Assembly: GCF_027789125.1 (NCBI RefSeq)
Contig: NZ_JAQFVF010000032.1
Span: forward strand, 1 to 61,417
Direction: 5' to 3'
From: Paenibacillus aestuarii
GTDB taxonomy: Bacteria; Bacillota; Bacilli; Paenibacillales; NBRC-103111
DNA: 61,417 nt
Shown: positions 54,780-61,417 of the stretch, one piece after another
How the letters are laid out: the number at the start of each line of letters is the position of its first letter
Position numbering within the stretch: the stretch's first letter is position 1
Notes under the pieces: generated by a model
Database searches by the model: none
What the model was told of the DNA's origin: nothing
The model's input: the letters and a program-made list of their open reading frames with translations, nothing else
Translations under genes and position numbers: made by a program

Positions 54780-55643
54780 ATGTGGATAAGTATGAATGGT
54801 CAACTATATAAAGAAGAACAAGCTGTGGTCTCGGTTTACGACCATGGCTTTCTTTACGGGCTCGGTCTGTTTGAGACGTTCCGGACCTATGCGGGGCAAC
54901 CTTTTCTTCTGCAGGAACATCTCCTCCGCTTAACAGACGGGTGTAAAGAGCTTGGAATCGCCTACGAGCCGAGTCTCGAACATATATCAGAGCACATCAG
55001 TAAGCTGCTGGCGGCAAATGAGCTGCAGGACGCATACATCCGCTTATCCGTATCGGCCGGTGTCGATATCCTTGGCTTACCTGGCGGCCTCTATGAGCAG
55101 CCGAATGAAATCATTTATATCAAGCCCCTCCCGCCGAGGGATGAAGCTGTCTATTTGCAGGGCAAAGCGCTGCAGCTGCTGAAGCTGCCCCGGAATACGC
55201 CAGAAGGTTTGTACCGCTTTAAGTCGTTTCATTATATGAATAATATTTTGGCCAAAAGAGAGCTTCAGAACTATCAATGGTCCGCCGGCGCCGAAGGCCT
55301 CATGCTCACCGAAGACGGCTATCTGGCGGAAGGGATTGTCAGCAACCTCTTTTTCGTCAAAGATCATGTCATTTGCACACCATCACTGGATACAGGTATA
55401 CTACCAGGCATTACCAGATTACATGTGCTGCGGCTTGCTGACGCAAACAGCCTTGCTGTACAAGACGGCCTTTATCGTTGGGAGGATCTCGTGCATGCGG
55501 ATGAGATTTTTATCGTGAATTCCATACAGGAAATCGTACCGGTTACATGCTTATACATACCAGACGGGCAAAAGTATTTAATCAGCCATGGGTCCATAGG
55601 ACCAATTACCCGTAGTCTGATCGAACTCTATAAGATAACCTAA
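54780..55643 (+). CDS. pabC: 4-amino-4-deoxychorismate lyase
   Basis: The 287-residue fold-type IV PLP enzyme releases pyruvate to give p-aminobenzoate. The PLP Lys is K148 in YRFKSFHYMNN, and the N-terminal VYDHGFLYGLGLFET block is diagnostic of the branched-chain aminotransferase/PabC group. AGGAG lies nine bases before ATG 54780. Context with pabB and pabA separates it from aminotransferases. Confidence 0.93.
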   Translation: MWISMNGQLYKEEQAVVSVYDHGFLYGLGLFETFRTYAGQPFLLQEHLLRLTDGCKELGIAYEPSLEHISEHISKLLAANELQDAYIRLSVSAGVDILGLPGGLYEQPNEIIYIKPLPPRDEAVYLQGKALQLLKLPRNTPEGLYRFKSFHYMNNILAKRELQNYQWSAGAEGLMLTEDGYLAEGIVSNLFFVKDHVICTPSLDTGILPGITRLHVLRLADANSLAVQDGLYRWEDLVHADEIFIVNSIQEIVPVTCLYIPDGQKYLISHGSIGPITRSLIELYKIT

Positions 55644-55663
55644 CAACATGGGAAGTGAAGTTT

Positions 55664-56479
55664 GTGGAAATGTTGGTTTGCAAAGATCACCAGCTGCCTA
55701 TCGGTGAGCGTACGCTCATCATGGGCATTTTGAACGTAACGCCGGACTCTTTCTCCGATGGTGGCCAATATGTGTCTATAGAGACAGCCATACAGCGTGC
55801 CCGCCAAATGGTCGCCGAAGGCGCCGATATTATTGATATTGGCGGAGAGTCAACGCGCCCTGGTTTTGCCAAAGTTTCGGAGGAAGAAGAGCTCCGTCGG
55901 GTCATTCCGGTCATCGCAGCGCTTCGCGAGGCGGTCCACGTGCCGATATCGATTGATACGTATAAAGCTGAGGTGGCCAAGCAGGCGCTGGAAGCGGGCG
56001 CACATATCATCAACGACGTCTGGGGCGGTTTAGCGGATCCGCGCATGGCTGCGGTGGCTGCGCAGTACGATTGCCCATTCATTATCACGCATAATCGCGT
56101 TGACATGAACTACAACGATTATATCCCGGATGTTCTTGCCGACTTGCAGGCGTGCGCCGATCAGGCGCTTCAAGCTGGTGTGCGTAGGGCGAACATTATT
56201 CTCGATCCCGGGATTGGCTTCGCCAAAACGCATGAACAGAACTTGCAGCTCATGAACCGGCTGCGTTTGATCGCCGATCTCGGCTATCCAGTACTGCTGG
56301 GCACCTCCCGCAAAAGTATGATCGGCCATACGCTGCAGCTGCCCCCCGAGGATCGCCTCGAAGGCACGGCGGCGACAGTCGCGCTTGGCATCGCGCAAGG
56401 CTGCGGCATCGTCCGCGTTCACGATGTACAAGCCATGAAGCGGGTCGCCGTCATGACCGACGCCATCGTACGCGCATAA
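55664..56479 (+). CDS. folP: dihydropteroate synthase
   Basis: The 271-residue TIM-barrel enzyme, target of sulphonamides, joins p-aminobenzoate and hydroxymethyl-dihydropterin. Signatures are MGILNVTPDSFSDGG, DIGGESTRPG and LGTSRKS. The start is uncertain: GGAAGTGA at 55651-55658 would serve GTG 55664 or ATG 55670, while the longest frame (GTG 55655) lies within that site. It is a member of the folate operon. Confidence 0.95.
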   Translation: MEMLVCKDHQLPIGERTLIMGILNVTPDSFSDGGQYVSIETAIQRARQMVAEGADIIDIGGESTRPGFAKVSEEEELRRVIPVIAALREAVHVPISIDTYKAEVAKQALEAGAHIINDVWGGLADPRMAAVAAQYDCPFIITHNRVDMNYNDYIPDVLADLQACADQALQAGVRRANIILDPGIGFAKTHEQNLQLMNRLRLIADLGYPVLLGTSRKSMIGHTLQLPPEDRLEGTAATVALGIAQGCGIVRVHDVQAMKRVAVMTDAIVRA

Positions 56480-56502
56480 ACTTACTATTGGAGGCCACGC
56501 AT

Positions 56503-56868
56503 ATGGATAAAATCAAGCTATCGCGCATGCAATTTTTCGGTAATCACGGCGTGTTTGCGGAAGAGAACAAACTAGGGCAGCGCTTTTACGTGGATGTTGA
56601 GTTAGCGGTTCCGCTGGATAAACCGGGACTTTCCGACCATATCGACGATACGATCAATTATGCGCATGTCTTTTTTAAAGTGAAAGAGATTGTGGAAGGG
56701 CGAACGTATAAATTAATCGAAGCGCTCGCCGAAAACATTGCATCTGAGCTGCTAGGTACTTATACTAGTATCCATGAAGTGACGGTTCGCGTCATTAAGC
56801 CGCATCCGCCGTTTCCTGTAGTTTTTGATGGCGTTACCGTAGAGATCAACCGAAAGCGGGCTAATTAA
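56503..56868 (+). CDS. folB: dihydroneopterin aldolase
   Basis: The 121-residue enzyme cleaves dihydroneopterin to hydroxymethyl-dihydropterin. Visible signatures are MQFFGNHGVFAEE, the conserved Tyr in TINYAHVFF, and the C-terminal RVIKPHPPFP with the catalytic Lys. GGAGG precedes ATG 56503. folK begins immediately after the stop codon. Confidence 0.95.
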   Translation: MDKIKLSRMQFFGNHGVFAEENKLGQRFYVDVELAVPLDKPGLSDHIDDTINYAHVFFKVKEIVEGRTYKLIEALAENIASELLGTYTSIHEVTVRVIKPHPPFPVVFDGVTVEINRKRAN

Positions 56869-57381
56869 ATGACAGCCGAAGCACAACTAGCCGTACAAGC
56901 GTTCGTGGCGCTTGGTTCGAATATAGATGATCGTGAACACTATTTACTGCAAGCAATTGCGGAGTTGAATGCACATGCGGGCATTCGCGTGATCGCGCAG
57001 TCAGGGATTTATGAAACTGAACCTGTCGGTTACGTGGAGCAGGCCGCATTTCTCAATATGGTGATTGAAATCTCCACGACTTTACTGGCAGATGAGTTAT
57101 TAACCGCCATGCTTTCCATTGAGAATCGTTTAGGCAGAACGCGCGATTTGCGCTGGGGACCGAGAACGATTGATCTGGATTTGCTGATCTATGGCGAACA
57201 GAGGCTTTCGACTCCCGACTTAATCATCCCGCATCCGCGGATGTACGAGCGGGCTTTTGTTTTAGTTCCTCTTGCAGAGGTTCTCTACCGCCGGCAGGAT
57301 GCTGCATTTGAATTCATCTCCGCCCAATTGGAGAAACTGGAAGGAAAGGAAGGCGTCATCTTATGGAAAAAAGCTCAGTAG
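56869..57381 (+). CDS. folK: 2-amino-4-hydroxy-6-hydroxymethyldihydropteridine pyrophosphokinase
   Basis: The 170-residue enzyme activates the pterin for FolP. ALGSNIDDREHYL at the start, and the RTRDLRWGPRTIDLDLLIYG motif near residues 84-103, are diagnostic. It starts directly after folB with no gap and overlaps the next gene by 19 bases, so the block is tightly coupled. Confidence 0.96.
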   Translation: MTAEAQLAVQAFVALGSNIDDREHYLLQAIAELNAHAGIRVIAQSGIYETEPVGYVEQAAFLNMVIEISTTLLADELLTAMLSIENRLGRTRDLRWGPRTIDLDLLIYGEQRLSTPDLIIPHPRMYERAFVLVPLAEVLYRRQDAAFEFISAQLEKLEGKEGVILWKKAQ

Positions 57382-57575
57382 CTCAGCGCATTCGCGCATT
57401 TCGCAAATTGAAAGGTTACACCCAGAACGAACTGGCTGAAATGCTTGGCGTTTCCATAGCCATTCTGGGCGCAATTGAACGCGGTACGCGTAAACCGGAT
57501 ACTAAAATTATTAATAAAATATCGCAAGTGCTGAACATCGAACCCGATGAGTTGGTCGCTGCGATTGCGAGGTGA
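57363..57575 (+). CDS. yazB: Xre-family helix-turn-helix protein (YazB)
   Basis: The 70-residue protein is a single HTH_3 domain (residues 7-62), with the recognition region YTQNELAEMLGVSIAILGAIERG. It is the counterpart of YazB, always found between folK and dusB in Bacillales. Target genes are unknown. Overlap with folK implies coupled translation. Confidence 0.9.
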   Translation: MEKSSVAQRIRAFRKLKGYTQNELAEMLGVSIAILGAIERGTRKPDTKIINKISQVLNIEPDELVAAIAR

Positions 57576-57580
57576 GTAGG

Positions 57581-58612
57581 ATGGAATCTTCTTCGGTCCT
57601 TAAAATAGGAAATATCGAAGCTCCCAATAAAGTAGTATTGGCGCCAATGGCTGGCGTATGTAATCCTGCATTCCGTTTGATTGCCAAAGAATTCGGCACA
57701 GGACTTGTCTGTGCGGAGATGGTTAGCGATAAAGCGATTGTCCATGGCAACTCACGGACGATGGATATGTTGTATGTGGATGACCGGGAGAAGCCGCTGA
57801 GTTTGCAGATTTTTGGCGGTGACACCGAGACGCTGGTCGAAGCGGCCAAGGTCGTTGATCAGCATACGAATGCTGACATTATCGACATTAATATGGGCTG
57901 CCCCGTTCCGAAAATCACGAAATGTGATGCCGGCGCGCGTTGGCTGCTGCAACCGGACAAAATCGAGGAAATGATCGCAACAGTCGTTGCGGCGGTAAGC
58001 AAGCCTGTGACGGTAAAAATGCGCATAGGCTGGGACTCCGAGCATATTTATGCGATCGAGAACGCCAAAGCCGTTGAACGTGGCGGCGGCAGCGCGGTCA
58101 GCGTACACGGCCGTACGCGTGAACAAATGTATACAGGCAAAGCCGATTGGGATATCATTCGCCAAGTCAAACAAGCCGTATCCATCCCTGTTATCGGCAA
58201 CGGTGACGTTGTCACTCCTGAAGATGCCAAACGGATGCTGGATCAGACAGGCGTTGACGGCGTTATGATCGGCCGAGGCGCGCTTGGTAACCCGTGGATG
58301 CTCTACCGCACGGTCCAGTACCTTACCAAAGGCGAGCTTCCGCCCGAACCGACGGCGGAAGAGAAGATCCGCATAGCGATCCTGCACATGGATCGACTTG
58401 TCGCGCTGAAAGGCGAGCATGTCGCGGTGAAGGAAATGCGGAAGCACATGGCCTGGTATCTGAAAGGGTTGCAAGGCGCGGCGCGCGTCAAGGATGTCAT
58501 CATGGAGCTCGTGAAACGCGATGAAATGGTGCGTATTTTGAATGAATATGTCGAGAATTTGGAATCGCATTCAACAGCGGCTACAGAGGAAGAAAGTGCA
58601 GTGCTTCATTAA
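57581..58612 (+). CDS. dusB: tRNA-dihydrouridine synthase
   Basis: The 343-residue flavoenzyme reduces uridines in tRNA. The FMN-binding NKVVLAPMAGV, the active-site Cys in NMGCPVPKIT, VKMRIGWD, VHGRTREQMYTG and GRGALGNPW are present. ATG 57581 is preferred: GAGGTGAG lies five bases before it, overlapping the yazB stop. GTG 57572 would sit inside that site. The stop codon lies in the first arm of a hairpin. Confidence 0.94.
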   Translation: MESSSVLKIGNIEAPNKVVLAPMAGVCNPAFRLIAKEFGTGLVCAEMVSDKAIVHGNSRTMDMLYVDDREKPLSLQIFGGDTETLVEAAKVVDQHTNADIIDINMGCPVPKITKCDAGARWLLQPDKIEEMIATVVAAVSKPVTVKMRIGWDSEHIYAIENAKAVERGGGSAVSVHGRTREQMYTGKADWDIIRQVKQAVSIPVIGNGDVVTPEDAKRMLDQTGVDGVMIGRGALGNPWMLYRTVQYLTKGELPPEPTAEEKIRIAILHMDRLVALKGEHVAVKEMRKHMAWYLKGLQGAARVKDVIMELVKRDEMVRILNEYVENLESHSTAATEEESAVLH

Positions 58613-58628
58613 GAAAAATGAAGCACTG
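58599..58628 (+). other. perfect 12-bp hairpin straddling the dusB stop codon
   Basis: CAGTGCTTCATT (58599-58610) and AATGAAGCACTG (58617-58628) pair over six bases. The stop TAA begins at 58610. No T run follows; it ends eight bases before the -35 box of the next promoter. Confidence 0.65.
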
Positions 58629-58635
58629 GCTTAGA

Positions 58636-58664
58636 TTGACAATTTGAAACGGTTGCAATATAAT
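58636..58664 (+). promoter_or_regulatory. consensus sigma-A promoter upstream of greA
   Basis: TTGACA (58636-58641) and TATAAT (58659-58664) are perfect hexamers at the ideal 17-base spacing. The greA start is 189 bases downstream, leaving an AT-rich leader of about 180 bases. TTGAATCA (58763-58770) and TGATTCAA (58804-58811) could pair within it. Confidence 0.85.
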
Positions 58665-58852
58665 CAGTCAATATTAATATGTGTTCCCGCATATAGTGAA
58701 CGACAGCGGTGTCATCATAAGACACAAAGCTAATATATTAACTTATAGTGAATTCATACTACTTGAATCAACTCTTTTATCGACCTATTCATAACTTAAA
58801 GCATTGATTCAACGATATGAAAATCTTTCACACGACGGGAGATCAGTTGGGA

Positions 58853-59329
58853 ATGAGTGAAAAAGAGGTCATTCTTACACAAGAAGGCTTGAAAAAGCTG
58901 GAGGAAGAGCTTGAGCATCTGAAATCGGTGAAACGCCGTGAAGTCGCAGAAAGAATTAAAGTGGCTATCGGATATGGCGATATTTCTGAGAACTCCGAAT
59001 ACGAAGACGCAAAAAATGAACAAGCTTTTATTGAAGGAAGAATTATTACTCTTGAAAAAATGCTGCGCAATGCGCGGATTATTAATAACGATGATGTAGA
59101 TATCAACACGGTGAGCGTAGGCTCGATCGTAACGCTGAAGGACTTGGAATTCGGTGACCTGGTAGAGTACAATATTGTAGGCACAGCGGAATCCGATCCG
59201 TTCCAGAACAAAATTTCCAATGAAAGTCCAGTTGGTAAAGCCATTCTCGGCAAGCAAAAAGGCGCGGTCGTTGATGTTAGCGTACCAGCCGGCGTTATTC
59301 AGTATCAAATTATCGATATTAAAAAGTAA
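58853..59329 (+). CDS. greA: transcription elongation factor GreA
   Basis: The 158-residue factor rescues backtracked RNA polymerase. It has an N-terminal coiled coil (residues 1-75, [18 protein letters not shown], with the acidic tip in [12 protein letters not shown]) and a C-terminal FKBP-like domain. ATG 58853 gives the usual length; an in-frame ATG at 58817 adds 12 residues without family support. GGGAG lies about 11 bases upstream. In B. subtilis, lysS follows dusB directly, so greA is an insertion relative to that order. Confidence 0.95.
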   Translation: MSEKEVILTQEGLKKLEEELEHLKSVKRREVAERIKVAIGYGDISENSEYEDAKNEQAFIEGRIITLEKMLRNARIINNDDVDINTVSVGSIVTLKDLEFGDLVEYNIVGTAESDPFQNKISNESPVGKAILGKQKGAVVDVSVPAGVIQYQIIDIKK

Positions 59330-59349
59330 TGTCAGCCGCGTCTCTTTGG

Positions 59350-59376
59350 AAAGCTTCCTTCCGGAAGCTTTTTTCC
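59350..59376 (+). terminator. rho-independent terminator after greA
   Basis: AAAGCTTCC (59350-59358) and GGAAGCTTT (59363-59371) pair over TTCC and run into T. Confidence 0.85.
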
Positions 59377-59407
59377 GATTTTAGAGATGGCGTGACTACA
59401 ATTATAG

Positions 59408-60916
<1,509 letters not shown>

Positions 60917-60923
60917 TTGCTTG

Positions 60924-60960
60924 AAATTCGGGGCACCGCTGGGTGTCCCGAATTTTTTTT
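60924..60960 (+). terminator. rho-independent terminator after lysS
   Basis: AAATTCGGGGCACC pairs with GGTGTCCCGAATTT over a short loop and runs into eight T. Confidence 0.9.
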
Positions 60961-60969
60961 AAATAATAC

Positions 60970-60999
60970 TTGCATTGTTTGTCGCGTCTGTGGTATCTT
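60970..60999 (+). promoter_or_regulatory. rRNA operon promoter P1
   Basis: TTGCAT (60970-60975) and TATCTT (60994-60999) are spaced by 18 bases. TATAAA just downstream is an alternative -10. Confidence 0.55.
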
Positions 61000-61048
61000 A
61001 TAAAAGTCGCCGCTGAGACAAGCGCGAAAGTAACTTGAGAAATACAAG

Positions 61049-61077
61049 TTGCAAACAAGTTTTGAATATGGTATATT
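61049..61077 (+). promoter_or_regulatory. rRNA operon promoter P2
   Basis: TTGCAA (61049-61054) and TATATT (61072-61077) are spaced by 17 bases. The downstream leader holds the conserved TTCTTTGAAAACTGAACAAC word (61123-61142) seen in Firmicutes rRNA leaders. Confidence 0.65.
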
Positions 61078-61230
61078 ACATCTCGCTGCTTCGGTAACGC
61101 GGCGGCGAACGAAAGAGAATTGTTCTTTGAAAACTGAACAACGAGTGAGAAGCAAGTCGAGCAATCGACTCTAAACTTTAAAAGAGATTAACAATCTCGT
61201 CAGCTTTAAATGAGCTATTCAGATTCATCC

Positions 61231-61417
61231 TTTTTGGAGAGTTTGATCCTGGCTCAGGACGAACGCTGGCGGCGTGCCTAATACATGCAAGTCGAGCGGT
61301 CCCTTCGGGGATAGCGGCGGACGGGTGAGTAACACGTAGGCAACCTGCCTGTAAGACTGGGATAACTATCGGAAACGATAGCTAAGACCGGATAGCTGGT
61401 TCTCTCGCATGAGAGAA
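61231..61417 (+). rRNA. rrs: 16S ribosomal RNA, 5' end (partial)
   Basis: GGAGAGTTTGATCCTGGCTC near 61236 and the following ACGAACGCTGGCGGCGTGCC are the universal 16S start. The gene runs past the window's right edge. The exact first base is uncertain by a few positions. Confidence 0.97.

Overview
The window is a piece of a spore-forming, low-to-mid GC Gram-positive chromosome, most likely Paenibacillus or a close relative. It carries the sporulation genes gin, fin, yabG, sspF, spoVG, spoVT, yabP, yabQ and spoIIE. Gene order closely follows the origin-proximal region of Bacillus subtilis (tmk to lysS). It begins in the 3' end of a 23S gene plus a 5S gene and ends in the 5' end of a 16S gene, so about 61 kb lies between two rRNA operons that point the same way. 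Almost all genes run on the + strand; the exceptions are a membrane protein near the left end, abrB, ecsAB and a small conserved-looking ORF after glmU. I saw no insertion sequence, prophage, CRISPR array or tRNA gene.

Left part (1-13.4 kb): gin (anti-sigma-G), a PLP decarboxylase, tmk, darA (c-di-AMP receptor), yaaR, holB, ricT, yabA, trmN6 and rsmI form a replication, nucleotide and signalling cluster. Then come abrB on the minus strand, an HD-domain phosphohydrolase where B. subtilis has metS, tatD, and the convergent ecsAB transporter.

Middle (13.4-36 kb): a ydaO-type c-di-AMP riboswitch with terminator precedes the cell-wall factor yabE. It is followed by rnmV, rsmA, yabG, veg, sspF, ispE, purR, ridA, spoVG, glmU, pth, fin, mfd, a PrsA-like lipoprotein, spoVT, yabM, mazG, hup, rqcP, yabP, yabQ, divIC and yabR. 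The prs and ctc genes that follow glmU in B. subtilis are absent.

Right part (36-61 kb): spoIIE, yabS, yabT, tilS, hpt, ftsH, an inserted nadABC set, coaX, hslO, a membrane-anchored foldase, cysK, the folate block (pabB, pabA, pabC, folP, folB, folK), an Xre regulator, dusB, greA and lysS, then tandem rRNA promoters.

The genes fall into four working groups: sporulation control, cell-wall and envelope maintenance, translation and RNA modification, and cofactor synthesis. The intergenic DNA is rich in recognisable signals. These include candidate sigma-F, sigma-G, sigma-E, sigma-K and sigma-H promoters, a Spo0A-type spoIIE promoter with a 21-base spacer, tandem near-consensus veg promoters and many rho-independent terminators. 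The most unusual items are a 39-codon ORF inside the riboswitch-to-yabE leader, U-less hairpins straddling the stop codons of nadA and dusB, an intergenic region with three related modules before yabS, a long low-complexity tail on SspF, and a zinc-ribbon-like C terminus on AbrB. All start sites and functions are inferred from sequence reading alone.
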